Shown: piece after piece, positions 1 through 8,226 of the stretch
Position numbering within the stretch: the first letter of the stretch is position 1
How the letters are laid out: the number at the start of each line of letters is the position of its first letter
Origin: Bog-756 sp038210245
Lineage (GTDB): Bacteria; Actinomycetota; Acidimicrobiia; Acidimicrobiales; RAAP-2
Direction of reading: 5' to 3'
NCBI GenBank assembly: GCA_038210245.1
Contig: JBBQWW010000020.1
Location: 1 to 41,293 of the forward strand
Length of the DNA: 41,293 bases
Made by a program: the position numbers and the translations under genes
Notes under the pieces: model-generated
Told to the model about the DNA's origin: nothing
Seen by the model: the letters and a program-made list of their open reading frames with translations, nothing else
Database searches by the model: none

Positions 1-363
1 CAGTGTGCGGGCCAGTTCGTCCAGCACCGCGTAGGCGGCCCGAACGTACCGGTCGCCGGACACCCAGAACGGCAGGTGCCGGGGAGGGCGGATACCGATC
101 TCCACCGTCCGGTCGGTCCACCGGGTCATCTCCACCACCACGGCGAGAGGGGCCCGCAGGCGCCCGAACCGCAGGGTGGCCTGGCGGGCCTCGTCGGGGA
201 AGCCCACTTTGCCCGCCGCGAGCTGCTTGTGCTCCGAGATGGTGAGCTCGGCCTCCGGCGCCTCCACGTCGTGGGGGAACCTCACGTCCTCCCAGACCCG
301 CTCCGTGCACCCGATGACCCTCGTTGCGTAGATGGTGGTGGGGACGATGGTCTCGTCGTACAT
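1..363 (-). CDS. Hypothetical protein, 3' end cut by the window edge
   Basis: An open frame of 121 codons runs from an ATG at 363 to the first base of the window without a stop, so the C-terminus is missing. The product begins MYDETIVPTTIYATRVIG and contains an acidic segment with a WEDVRFPHDVEAPEAE stretch and the segment VVVEMTRWTDRTVEIGIRPP. It has no signal peptide or membrane segment in the visible part. The conserved-looking beta-strand-like pattern and strong GC3 bias argue it is real, but I do not recognise the family. It is divergent from the hydrolase gene at 534, and the palindrome at 443-466 lies between them. Confidence 0.6.
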   Translation of the reverse strand, partial: MYDETIVPTTIYATRVIGCTERVWEDVRFPHDVEAPEAELTISEHKQLAAGKVGFPDEARQATLRFGRLRAPLAVVVEMTRWTDRTVEIGIRPPRHLPFWVSGDRYVRAAYAVLDELARTL

Positions 364-442
364 GGCTCGTGTTCCTTCGCTGGTGAGTTCGACCCCCCCG
401 GGCCGGATCGCCTTCTGTTCCAGTGTCCCTGGCTGGCTAGCT

Positions 443-466
443 ATCTGTCAAACAGTTTCAACAGAT
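443..466. promoter_or_regulatory. Imperfect 24-bp palindrome, candidate operator between divergent genes
   Basis: Arms ATCTGT (443-448) and ACAGAT (461-466) are perfect inverted copies, and inside them an AA/TT pair is also symmetric (16 of 24 positions agree with the reverse complement). It sits in the 170-bp gap between the partial gene ending its 5' side at 363 and the hydrolase starting at 534. Size and symmetry suit a TetR- or MarR-type dimer site, but the regulator is not identifiable from this window. Confidence 0.35.
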
Positions 467-533
467 CTAGGTGATCATTATTCCCGATAGTGGCCCGGAA
501 CCCCCCGGTCACCACGTGTGGAAGAGTGCAGAA

Positions 534-1286
534 ATGGCGAGGATCGTGATGGTGCACGGAGCCGGCAACGACCTGTGGGGACCGGCCTCCATCAAATCCC
601 GATGGTTCCCGGCCCTGGCCGACGGCTTGGCCTGGCACGGGGTGACCATCGAGGAGCAGGACGTGACGGTGGCCTTCTACGGCGACGTCTTCCGCCCCGA
701 CCCTGAAGACGGCTACCGGCCGGCGGTGGACAAGGCCGGAGCCATCGCCACCGTCGAGGAGCTGGTCCAGAGGATGGAACCCGAGGTGGACCTGGCCGAG
801 CTGACCAAGATGCTCACCGAGAGCCACTTCGACCGCCTGCTGGCCCAGGCCGCCGCCTACCTGCAGCAGCCTTCCATCCGCAGCGCGGCCCGAGCCCGGG
901 TGGACGCGGCCATCGGCCCCGACACCAGGGTGGTGGTGGCCCACTCCCTCGGCACGGTGGTCTCCTACGAAGCCCTGTGCGCCCACCCCGAGTGGGGAGT
1001 AACCGACTACGTCACCATCGGCTGCCCCCTGGCCGGGGACCTCATCCGCGACCGGCTGGACCCCTGTCCCACGGGCGGGCTGAGCCCGTGGCCGGGATCG
1101 GTGGACCGGTGGACCAACATCGTGAACCCCGAGGACCCCGCGGCGCGGACCACCCCGTGCGGCCGGTTCGGGGGCGACGTCGTCGAGTACAAGGTGGACA
1201 ACGGCCACCGGGTCCACGACCCTGAGCCCTACCTCAACAACCGGTGGACCGGACAGGCCGTGGCGGCCGGTCTGGCCACCCGCTGA
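534..1286 (+). CDS. Alpha/beta-hydrolase fold protein
   Basis: A 250-aa protein starting MARIVMVHGAGNDLWG. The early VMVHGAG strand-turn is the usual oxyanion-hole HG region of alpha/beta hydrolases, VVVAHSLGTVVSYEAL (about residues 132-147) carries the nucleophile elbow in the form AHSLG rather than GHSLG, and DNGHRVHDPEPYL near residue 225-237 supplies the candidate catalytic histidine. No signal peptide, so a cytoplasmic esterase- or lipase-like enzyme of unknown substrate is likely. The frame is open further upstream to 471, but ATG 534 gives the compact N-terminus expected for the fold. Family assignment is sure, substrate unknown. Confidence 0.82.
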   Translation: MARIVMVHGAGNDLWGPASIKSRWFPALADGLAWHGVTIEEQDVTVAFYGDVFRPDPEDGYRPAVDKAGAIATVEELVQRMEPEVDLAELTKMLTESHFDRLLAQAAAYLQQPSIRSAARARVDAAIGPDTRVVVAHSLGTVVSYEALCAHPEWGVTDYVTIGCPLAGDLIRDRLDPCPTGGLSPWPGSVDRWTNIVNPEDPAARTTPCGRFGGDVVEYKVDNGHRVHDPEPYLNNRWTGQAVAAGLATR

Positions 1287-1378
1287 CGCACCGGGCTCCG
1301 ATCCGTTGCTAGCCTGTGGGGCTGCGCCGCCGACCCGTCCGGGCCGACGGTGTTTCTCACGACCGGAGGTGGTACCCG

Positions 1379-1492
1379 ATGGCATCGACTGACACTGGAG
1401 TGACCACGACCTCCACTGCTCCGGTCGTGCCGCCGGTGGCCGCCGGTCGGAGCCTCGGGGCCATGGCGCTCCCACTCCCTCCGAAGCCGTAG
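1379..1492 (+). CDS. Possible 37-aa leader peptide or small peptide upstream of ABC exporter
   Basis: ATG 1379 is preceded at a good distance by CGGAGGTGG (1363-1371), one of the better ribosome binding sites in the window. The 37-codon frame encodes a Ser/Thr/Pro/Ala-rich peptide ending MALPLPPKP directly before the TAG. A hairpin (1498-1514) begins 6 nt after the stop and a second lies at 1550-1567, ahead of the ABC exporter start at 1657. A proline-rich C-terminus with proline as the last codon would suit ribosome stalling as in attenuator leader peptides. Alternatively it could be an exported small peptide. I do not recognise a family. The existence of the ORF is seen, the role is inference. 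Confidence 0.35.
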   Translation: MASTDTGVTTTSTAPVVPPVAAGRSLGAMALPLPPKP

Positions 1493-1497
1493 GTCCG

Positions 1498-1567
1498 GGT
1501 CGGCACGGCCGACCGACCACCCACGCTCGGACTCCACCACTGACCCCCAGGGCATCGTTCGATGCCC
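1498..1567 (+). promoter_or_regulatory. Two hairpins in the leader of the ABC exporter
   Basis: Hairpin 1: GGTCGGC (1498-1504) pairs with GCCGACC (1508-1514) around a 3-nt loop. Hairpin 2: GGGCATC (1550-1556) pairs with GATGCCC (1561-1567) around the tetraloop GTTC. They lie between the small ORF stop (1492) and the exporter start (1657). The arrangement of small ORF, hairpin, hairpin and exporter gene resembles translation-coupled attenuation, but no T-tract follows either stem. Confidence 0.35.
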
Positions 1568-1656
1568 GGATAAGCCCCGTTCTCACCCCCGTCCCGGCCT
1601 TCGACCCGTGGGCCCCACCCCGTGGCCGGGACCACCCTCACCGCAAGGAAGCCACC

Positions 1657-3486
1657 ATGGCTGCACTCTCCGATTTTCCCTCCGCCTCCGCCAAGGAGAC
1701 CATCGCCTTCTGCTGGCGGCAGGTCGAAGGCCACAAGCGCCAACTGATCACCTCCTGGGTGGTGATGGTGATGGCCGTGGTGGTAGCCGATGTCGTCTGC
1801 CCCCTCATCTTCGCCTCCATCCTCGAACGGGTGGCGGGCCTGTCCACCCACCCGGGGAGCGGCGAGTGGTCCTCCTTCGGACCGCTGCTCCTGGCCTACG
1901 GCGTCGCCGGCCTGGTGGCCATGGCCGGCTGGCGGGTGGCCGGCTGGCTCGAGTGGGGGGCCTGCCTCCGGTCGTTCGCCGCCGGGCTCAACAACGGCTA
2001 CGCCCACCTCCTCGAACTCAGCTACCGCTGGCACATGGACCACCCGGCGGGGGAGGTCATCTCCTCGTTGGGCAACTTCTCGTGGGCCTTCGCCGAGATG
2101 GTCGACGTGGCCTCGTGGGGGCTCCTCCCGGTGGCGGTGGTGGTGGTGTCGGCCATCGGCGTGCTGGCCGTGGTGGCCTGGCCGGCCGCCGTGTCCCTCT
2201 TGATCATGGTGAGTGGATTCGTGTGGGTGATCATCCGCCGTCTCCGCCGGGTGCGGGAGGCCTCCCAGGCCTTCGAGGACCACCACTCCAAGGCCACCGG
2301 CGTGGTGGCCGACACGGTGACCAATCTGATGGCCGTGCGCACCGCGGCCAACGAGGCCCATGAACGGGGGCGGGTGGAGTCACTCATGCGCCTCTCGGTC
2401 GACGCCGACCTGCGGGCCCGGTCCATCTTCATGCGGACCCAGCTGGAGCTCGAGACGTCCATCGTGGTCGGCACCCTCCTGGCCCTGGTGGCCGGCACCA
2501 CCATGGCCGTGCACCACTGGGCCTCCACGGCCGTGCTCTACCTGATCCTCTACTACTCGGCCCAGGTGGCCCTCAGCCTGCAGCAGTCCTTCGAGCACCT
2601 CCGGTCCCTGGCCCGGTCGCTCGGCCGCGCCGCCAAGTTCACCGCCATCGCCGGGGAGCCCGTGGAGGTCACCGAGCGGGCCGACGCCGAACCGCTCCGC
2701 GTCCCCGAGGGGAGCGTGGACTTCTCCAAGGTGGGGTTCGGCTACCGCACCGGTGCGCCCCTGTTCCACGATCTCACCCTCACCGTCCGGCCCGGGGAGC
2801 ACGTGGCGCTGGTGGGCCCCTCGGGCTCGGGCAAGTCCACGCTGTCCAAGTTGCTGCTGCGCCTCATGGACGTCGAGGAGGGTGGCATCTCGGTGGACGG
2901 GCAGGACATCCGCCACGTGACCCTGTCCTCGCTGCGGCGCCAGGTCAGCTACGTGCCGCAGGACCCCCAGCTCCTGCACCGGACCATCGCCGAGAACATC
3001 TGCTACGGCCTGGGTCCGGGGGTGGACGACGACGGACGGCCCCAACCCGTCGTGGACTACGAAACGGTGCACCGGGTGGGACAGGCGGCCCATGTGGAGG
3101 AGTTCGTCTACGCCCTCCCCGACGGCTACGACACCGTGGTCGGCGAGCGCGGCCTGAAGCTCTCCGGCGGTCAGCGCCAGCGGGTCGCCATCGCCCAGGC
3201 CATGGCCAAGGGCGCACCGATCCTGGTCCTCGACGAGGCCACCTCGGCGTTGGACTCGGAGTCGGAGCACCTGGTCCAAGAGGCGCTGTGGCGGCTGATG
3301 GAGCACTCCACCGCCCTGGTCATCGCCCACCGGCTCTCCACCATCGCCCACATGGACCGCATCGTCGTCTTCGACGGCGGGGCCATCGTGCAGGAAGGGA
3401 CCCACCGCCAGCTGCTGGACCAGGGGGCCGACGGCCTGTACGGCCGACTCTGGCATCACCAGTCCGGTGGGTTCCTGGTCGAGTGA
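1657..3486 (+). CDS. ABC transporter, fused permease and ATP-binding protein
   Basis: A 609-aa half-transporter of the exporter type. The N-terminal half (to about residue 330) has some six hydrophobic segments; the C-terminal nucleotide-binding domain shows Walker A GPSGSGKST (about 387), the signature LSGGQRQR (about 502), Walker B ILVLDEATSALD (about 524) and the H-loop IAHRLST (about 556). No C39 peptidase domain is present. It should act as a homodimer in the cytoplasmic membrane, or with a partner not present here. ATG 1657 is preceded by AAGGAAG. A small ORF and hairpins precede it, so regulation in the leader is possible. Substrate cannot be read from the sequence; lipid or drug export is common in this family. 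Confidence 0.93.
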   Translation: MAALSDFPSASAKETIAFCWRQVEGHKRQLITSWVVMVMAVVVADVVCPLIFASILERVAGLSTHPGSGEWSSFGPLLLAYGVAGLVAMAGWRVAGWLEWGACLRSFAAGLNNGYAHLLELSYRWHMDHPAGEVISSLGNFSWAFAEMVDVASWGLLPVAVVVVSAIGVLAVVAWPAAVSLLIMVSGFVWVIIRRLRRVREASQAFEDHHSKATGVVADTVTNLMAVRTAANEAHERGRVESLMRLSVDADLRARSIFMRTQLELETSIVVGTLLALVAGTTMAVHHWASTAVLYLILYYSAQVALSLQQSFEHLRSLARSLGRAAKFTAIAGEPVEVTERADAEPLRVPEGSVDFSKVGFGYRTGAPLFHDLTLTVRPGEHVALVGPSGSGKSTLSKLLLRLMDVEEGGISVDGQDIRHVTLSSLRRQVSYVPQDPQLLHRTIAENICYGLGPGVDDDGRPQPVVDYETVHRVGQAAHVEEFVYALPDGYDTVVGERGLKLSGGQRQRVAIAQAMAKGAPILVLDEATSALDSESEHLVQEALWRLMEHSTALVIAHRLSTIAHMDRIVVFDGGAIVQEGTHRQLLDQGADGLYGRLWHHQSGGFLVE

Positions 3487-3562
3487 GGACGGGGCCCGGG
3501 CCCATCCTCACCCAGCGTGACCCCCAGCCCGTGGCCGGCGTCCGGGGGGTAGCGTGGGCGCG

Positions 3563-5176
3563 GTGAGGGACCAGACCAACCCCGCGCCGGGGCCGGACCG
3601 TCGTCTGCGGATGGACCGCCGCACCCTGTTGGCCGGCGCCGCGGCCACCGGGCTCGCCGCCGTGGGACTCAACGCCGCCGTGGGCAGTGAGTCGTACGCC
3701 GCCGCGGCTACCGGGCTCGGACCGGGTGGCGCCATCCTTCCGCCCGGCACCCTCCCCTACCCGCAGCTTCCGGCCGGGACGGACACGCTCCCGCAGATCG
3801 AGCACATCGTGGTGATCATGATGGAGAACCACAGCTTCGACGACCACCTCGGCACCCTCGGCCGAGGCGACGGGCTGACCATGGGCCACGACGGTCGCCC
3901 GGTCAACTACAACCCCGACCCGGCCGGGGGCTTCGTCCGTTCGTTCCACAACCCCAACACCTGCGGGGAGGCCGACTCCGGCATCGGCCAGGACTGGAAC
4001 AAGTCCCACATCAGTTGGGCCAACGGCACCAATCAGGGGTTCGTGGCCGCCTCGGGCGGCGCCTCCATGGGCTTCTGGAACGGCGACGACCTGCCGTACT
4101 ACCACTCGATGGCCCGAGCCTTCCCCATCGGCGACCGTTACTTCTGCTCGGTCATGGCCCAGACGTATCCCAACCGACGGTTCCTCATCGCCGGCACCGC
4201 CCTCGGCAACATCCGGACCGACGCGTCGGGCATCTCGGCGGTCGACGCCCCCAACGGCACCATCTTCGATCGGCTCAACCAGTACGGGATCTCGTGGAAG
4301 GACTACTACCCCGAGCTGCCCACCTGCGCCCTGTTCGAGCCGGTGTACCTGAACAATCCAGACAAGGTGGTACACGTCCCCCAGTTCTTCGTCGACGCCG
4401 CCTCGGGGAATCTTCCGGCCTTCAGCCTCATCGACCCCTACACCAACTACTCCGAAGAGAACGGGGACATCACCGTGGGCGAGGCCTACGCCGCCCTCTT
4501 CGTGGACGCCGTCATGCAGGGACCGGCCTGGGACAAGACCGCGCTGATCTGGGTCTACGACGAGCACGGAGGTTGGTACGACCACGTGTCCCCCCAGCGG
4601 GCCGTCAAGCCGGACAACGTGCCCCCCGACCTGGCGGCCGGCGACCTCCCCGGTGCCTACAACTACACGGGATTCCGCGTGCCGTGCTGTGTGATGTCGC
4701 CCTGGGCCAAGAAAAAGTACGTCTCCCACCAGACGTTCGACCACACGTCGATCCTCAAGCTCATCGAGACCAAGTGGAATCTGCCCGCCCTCACCTATCG
4801 GGACGCCAACGCCCACAACATGCTCGACTTCTTCGACTTCAACGCCAAGCGCCCGCCCTTCGCCGAGCCCCCCACCCTGCGGGCCCCGAAGAATCCCTTC
4901 TCCAGCCCGGCGGCGCTGCCCCCTAACTCGATCTCGCAACAGGACCTGGCCCTGTTCCACCCCATCTGCACCGATCTGCCGGCCGGGTCCCTCCCGCCCG
5001 GCCGGGCCACCATCCCGTCTCCACCACCTGATGCCGACGCCCTCCTGTCCGCCCAGCAGCGGGTGGTGCGGCGCCAGATCCGGGCCCAGGACGCGGCACT
5101 GGCCGCCTCGCCCCCGACCACCGGCACCACCACCCCGGGCCGGAAGGGCCGCCAGGAGCGACGGCGGCGGGGCTGA
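3563..5176 (+). CDS. Tat-exported phosphoesterase, phospholipase C/AcpA family
   Basis: About 537 aa with a twin-arginine signal (MDRRTLLAGAAATGLAAVGL) near residues 17-36. The phosphoesterase domain (PF04185 type) shows ENHSFDDHLGTL (about 88-99), YPNRRFLIAGT, VYDEHGGWYDHV (about 331) and the C-terminal HQTFDHTSILKLIETKW. Enzymes of this family hydrolyse phospholipids or phosphate monoesters outside the membrane. I chose GTG 3563 because a -10-like TAGCGT (3550-3555) sits 7 nt before it. GTG 3554 and ATG 3611 are in-frame alternatives. The tail after residue 450 is Pro/Ala-rich. A paralogue lies on the other strand at 6533-8113. Substrate is not determinable. Confidence 0.9.
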   Translation: MRDQTNPAPGPDRRLRMDRRTLLAGAAATGLAAVGLNAAVGSESYAAAATGLGPGGAILPPGTLPYPQLPAGTDTLPQIEHIVVIMMENHSFDDHLGTLGRGDGLTMGHDGRPVNYNPDPAGGFVRSFHNPNTCGEADSGIGQDWNKSHISWANGTNQGFVAASGGASMGFWNGDDLPYYHSMARAFPIGDRYFCSVMAQTYPNRRFLIAGTALGNIRTDASGISAVDAPNGTIFDRLNQYGISWKDYYPELPTCALFEPVYLNNPDKVVHVPQFFVDAASGNLPAFSLIDPYTNYSEENGDITVGEAYAALFVDAVMQGPAWDKTALIWVYDEHGGWYDHVSPQRAVKPDNVPPDLAAGDLPGAYNYTGFRVPCCVMSPWAKKKYVSHQTFDHTSILKLIETKWNLPALTYRDANAHNMLDFFDFNAKRPPFAEPPTLRAPKNPFSSPAALPPNSISQQDLALFHPICTDLPAGSLPPGRATIPSPPPDADALLSAQQRVVRRQIRAQDAALAASPPTTGTTTPGRKGRQERRRRG

Positions 5177-5203
5177 TCTCGGGGCGGCCAGCGTGCGGTG
5201 GCC

Positions 5204-5231
5204 TTGACTACTACGTATGACGTAGTAGTGT
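5204..5231 (+). promoter_or_regulatory. padR-type promoter with perfect operator palindrome
   Basis: ACTACTACGT (5207-5216) and ACGTAGTAGT (5220-5229) are perfect 10-bp inverted repeats around ATG. The palindrome fills the space between a -35-like TTGACT (5204-5209) and a -10-like TAGTGT (5226-5231), 16-nt spacer. The regulator ATG is at 5238, 6 nt after the -10, so the mRNA is probably leaderless. PadR proteins commonly repress their own operons, so this is the likely autoregulatory site. Confidence 0.7.
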
Positions 5232-5237
5232 GGTGAC

Positions 5238-5621
5238 ATGGCACGACGATCCGCACCGGCCCCGGGGACACTGGGACGTCCCAACGAGCCGTCCGTCCTC
5301 ATCCTCACCAGCCTGGCCTCGGGGGCCAAGCACGGCTACGCGCTGACCCAGGACATCGAAGCGTTCGCCGGCGTGGTCCTCGGACCGGGCACGCTGTACG
5401 GCGCCATCACCCGACTCGAGGAGCGGGGCCTGATCGAACCGGCCGGAGTCGACGAGCGGCGGCGGCCGTACCGCCTCACCGCCGCCGGCACGGCCGCACT
5501 CACCGAGGCGGTGCGGGACATGCGGACCCTGGCTGACGTCGGGGCCACACGGCTCGGTCTCACGGGCCCGGCCGGTCGGCTCATCGGCATCGGCGGCTCC
5601 CGACCCGGCTGGTCGGCATGA
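5238..5621 (+). CDS. PadR-family transcriptional regulator
   Basis: A 127-aa winged-helix protein. The core reads SVLILTSLASGAKHGYAL, LGPGTLYGAITRLEERGLIE and RRPYRLTAAGTAALTEAV, the characteristic PadR order of helix, recognition helix and beta wing. The C-terminal dimerisation helix is short, as in the PadR-s2 type. Its stop overlaps the start of the next gene by 4 nt (ATGA), so the two are one operon and translationally coupled. A perfect palindrome covers its promoter, consistent with autorepression. The inducing ligand is unknown; the coupled membrane protein suggests a membrane-stress or drug-type signal (inference). Confidence 0.92.
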   Translation: MARRSAPAPGTLGRPNEPSVLILTSLASGAKHGYALTQDIEAFAGVVLGPGTLYGAITRLEERGLIEPAGVDERRRPYRLTAAGTAALTEAVRDMRTLADVGATRLGLTGPAGRLIGIGGSRPGWSA

Positions 5622-6508
5622 GGCAACGGCGAGGCCACGAGTCCTGGCTGCGCTGGTACCCCGCCGAGTGGCGCGCCCGGTACGGCGACGAGCTCGAGGT
5701 GCTGCTCGAGGACACCTACGGCGACGGGCCCGTGCCCATCGGCGTTCGGCTCTCGCTGGTGCGGGCCGGCTCGGTGGAGCGCCTGCGCCGGTCCGGCCTC
5801 GCCAGCCCGAATGGGGCGCGTGGCCGGGTCCGATCCGGAGCCCTGATCGTCCTCTGCGCCTGGGCGGTGGTGGTGTGGGCCGGGATGGTGATGGCCAAGA
5901 CCTCCGAGCACTGGTCGGCGGCGACGCCGCCCGGCCGGCCGCTTCCTGGTGCCGGCTACGCCGTGGTGCAGTGGGCGGCCCGGGCCGGGGCGGTGGCCGT
6001 GATGCTGGCGGCCGGCCTGAGTCTTCCCTCGATCGTCCGGGGCGGCCGCCGGGGTGGGTGGGAACGGATGCTCCGACCGGTGGTCCGAGCCGCTGCTCTC
6101 ACGGTGGTCACCGGACTGGTCGGGGCGGCCGTGGTGGTCTGGGCCCACCATCTCGACGGGCCCCAGCGGAACGGGGCCTACTGGCCCTACACCGTCGTGG
6201 CGGTGGTCGGTGCCGTCATGGTGGCGGCCGTGCTGGGCTCGTGGGTCGCCGCCACGGTGGCCGTCGTGGTCCCGGCCACTCTCCCCGACCGGGTGCTCCG
6301 GGCCTGCGGGGTCTTGACCCTGGCCACCGTGGCCGCCATCGCCTGCGTGCTCGGAGGCACCCTGACGTGGTGGTTCGGCGGGGGCGCCACCGGTCCGGTG
6401 CCGGTGGCGCTGGTGGCCTCGACGCTCTTGATGGCATGCGCTCTGGGGGTGGCGGCCTGGGGCGGACGGCGGGTCCTCCGCTCGATGCCCGACCTGGCCC
6501 ATCGATGA
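5618..6508 (+). CDS. Membrane protein coupled to the PadR regulator
   Basis: A 296-aa protein. The N-terminal cytoplasmic part has LRWYPAEWRARYGDELEVLLED, the YP-x-x-WR-x-RYGDE-type motif often found in actinobacterial membrane proteins encoded beside PadR regulators. After that, about six hydrophobic stretches follow (around residues 68-90, 112-132, 150-172, 187-215, 222-245 and 252-275). It overlaps padR by 4 nt. Function is not established; the genetic linkage suggests that its expression is under PadR control. It ends 24 bp from the convergent phosphoesterase gene. Confidence 0.82.
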   Translation: MRQRRGHESWLRWYPAEWRARYGDELEVLLEDTYGDGPVPIGVRLSLVRAGSVERLRRSGLASPNGARGRVRSGALIVLCAWAVVVWAGMVMAKTSEHWSAATPPGRPLPGAGYAVVQWAARAGAVAVMLAAGLSLPSIVRGGRRGGWERMLRPVVRAAALTVVTGLVGAAVVVWAHHLDGPQRNGAYWPYTVVAVVGAVMVAAVLGSWVAATVAVVVPATLPDRVLRACGVLTLATVAAIACVLGGTLTWWFGGGATGPVPVALVASTLLMACALGVAAWGGRRVLRSMPDLAHR

Positions 6509-6532
6509 CCTGACCGGCCCGGCCGGATCGGA

Positions 6533-8113
6533 TCAGGCCGTGGTGCCGGAGAGCCGTCTGACCGTGCCCCGCTCCTGGGTGGGCATGGTCTGGACCGGGG
6601 CCAGCGGGTAGGGCGTCGGCGTGGCATCCACCTCCACCAGGTCACCGGCGTCACAGCCCATGGCCTCCGCCGCCGCCGTGGTGTCCTGAGCGGTCGAGGG
6701 GAGTACGGGAGGGGTCACGTCGGTCGAGCCCGTCCGGAGGGTGGTGGTCAGGTCGCCCACCGCCTTCCGTCGCCAGGCGGAAATCTCATCGGCCCGGATC
6801 CCGAACCGCTCCTCCAGGAAGCGGATCTGGGAGGTGTGGTCGAAGGTCTCCGAGGAGACGTACCCACCCCGGCTGAACGGGGAGACCACCAACATGGGCA
6901 CCCGGAAGCCCAGGCCCAGCGGTCCGGACACCCCCTGGGCGGTGGCCGGGAGCGGTTGGACCGTGACGTACTCCCCGGGCGTGCCGGGAGGGGCCACCGG
7001 CGGCGCCACGTGATCGAAGAAGCCGTCGTTCTCGTCGTACATCACGAACAGCACGGTCTTGGCCCAGACCTCCGGGTTGGCGATGAGGGCCTGCAGCACC
7101 TGGTCGATGTACCAGGCGCCGAGGCTGGGCGGCGCCGGTGGGTGCTCGTCATAGCCCAGCGGTGGGATGACCCACGACACCGAGGGCAGCGTGCCGGCCT
7201 GCACGTCGCGGGTGAAGTCGTCGGGGAAGGTCGGGACGAAGGCCTTCTGATAGAGCGCGGACGACGGGTCCGAGTACTGGGAGAAGTAGGGCAGGATGGC
7301 GTCGGAGAAGAGCAGCAGGTTGGGATTGTCCACCCGGTAGAGCGGGCCCGGCGGCGAGTAGGTCTTCCACGACACGCCCTTGTCCTCCAACAGTTCAGGG
7401 ACGGTGGTCCAGTTCACACTGAACTTGGCCTCCGGCAGCCCGTTGGTGATGAGCACGGGACCACCGTGGCGGCCGTCGGGATCGATGGTGCCGGACAGGG
7501 CCATCAGCCGGTTGGGGTGGGTGGGGCCCATGATGGAGCAGTGGTAGGCGTCGCAGATGGTGAAGGCGTCGGCCAGGGCGTAGTGATAAGGGAGGTCGGC
7601 GCGGGTGTGGTAGCCCATGGTCTGCACGCCGTATACAGGCCCCTCGTACTGGGCCGAGGTGTGGGTGGTGACGAAGCCGTCCATGGCCCCGTGGCTCCGG
7701 CACTGGTGTTGCGGCCGCCAGCTGTGGTTGAGGTCGTAGGTGCACGAACCGAGGCCGGTGGCCGTGTCGAGGTGGAACGGCAGCTGGGTTCCGACCGGCT
7801 GGCGCGACAGGTTCCCCGGGAAGGGCTGGGCGAAGGCCCCAAGGTGACCCCGGGCATGGTCATCGAAGCCCCGCACCCCCTTGTAGGAGCCGAAGTAGTG
7901 GTCGAACGAGCGGTTCTCCTGCATGAGGAAGACCACGTGCTCCACGGCACCGAGGTCGGAACCGGCCGGCACGGTGGTGGCGGCCTTGGCGACGGTGGAC
8001 GAGGAGCTGCACCCGGCGGCCAGGGCTCCCGCCCCCAGCGCCAGCGCTCCCCCCAGAAAGCTCCGGCGATCGAAAGGCGTGGCTCCCCGCTCCATCCGCT
8101 GACGCTGCTCCAT
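6533..8113 (-). CDS. Tat lipoprotein phosphoesterase, phospholipase C/AcpA family
   Basis: A 526-aa paralogue of the enzyme at 3563. The N-terminus combines a twin-arginine motif (FDRRSFLGGALALGAGAL) with a lipobox-like AAGC, so it is probably exported by Tat and lipid-anchored. The catalytic domain shows MQENRSFDHYFGSYKGV, GPTHPNRLMALSGT, MYDENDGFFDHVAPP and TFDHTSQIRFLEERFG, which are the metal- and phosphate-binding segments of the family. ATG 8113 has an upstream GGGGGGA. Two direct GTACCGGG copies (8136-8143 and 8146-8153, 10 bp apart) lie just upstream. Substrate is unknown; phospholipid or organic phosphate use is plausible. Confidence 0.9.
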   Translation of the reverse strand: MEQRQRMERGATPFDRRSFLGGALALGAGALAAGCSSSSTVAKAATTVPAGSDLGAVEHVVFLMQENRSFDHYFGSYKGVRGFDDHARGHLGAFAQPFPGNLSRQPVGTQLPFHLDTATGLGSCTYDLNHSWRPQHQCRSHGAMDGFVTTHTSAQYEGPVYGVQTMGYHTRADLPYHYALADAFTICDAYHCSIMGPTHPNRLMALSGTIDPDGRHGGPVLITNGLPEAKFSVNWTTVPELLEDKGVSWKTYSPPGPLYRVDNPNLLLFSDAILPYFSQYSDPSSALYQKAFVPTFPDDFTRDVQAGTLPSVSWVIPPLGYDEHPPAPPSLGAWYIDQVLQALIANPEVWAKTVLFVMYDENDGFFDHVAPPVAPPGTPGEYVTVQPLPATAQGVSGPLGLGFRVPMLVVSPFSRGGYVSSETFDHTSQIRFLEERFGIRADEISAWRRKAVGDLTTTLRTGSTDVTPPVLPSTAQDTTAAAEAMGCDAGDLVEVDATPTPYPLAPVQTMPTQERGTVRRLSGTTA

Positions 8114-8135
8114 GACGGTCCCCCCGGACTCTCCC

Positions 8136-8153
8136 GTACCGGGTGGTACCGGG
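8136..8153. repeat. Two GTACCGGG direct repeats one helical turn apart
   Basis: GTACCGGG occurs at 8136-8143 and again at 8146-8153, with a 10-bp period, immediately upstream of the phosphoesterase start at 8113 on the minus strand. A tandem site at one-turn spacing could bind a response regulator (for example a phosphate-responsive one), but this is inference. Confidence 0.3.
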
Positions 8154-8226
8154 CACTACCTCCCGAGCGTTGTACGAATGCCACCGCTGCGCAACCGGGC
8201 GGTCCGACCCCACCACCCGTCCGGCG

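Noticed and set aside
3320..5329. Long open frame (about 669 codons) on the minus strand antisense to the phosphoesterase and PadR genes
   Set aside because: It is a product of high-GC codon bias: the translation is Gly/Val/Arg-rich low complexity without motifs, while the opposite strand encodes clear families.
6509..6538. GC-rich inverted repeat CCGGCC-C-GGCCGG with CCTGA/TCAGG between convergent genes
   Set aside because: The inner loop would be a single base, and stems of this kind occur by chance in such GC-rich DNA; not strong enough to call a terminator.
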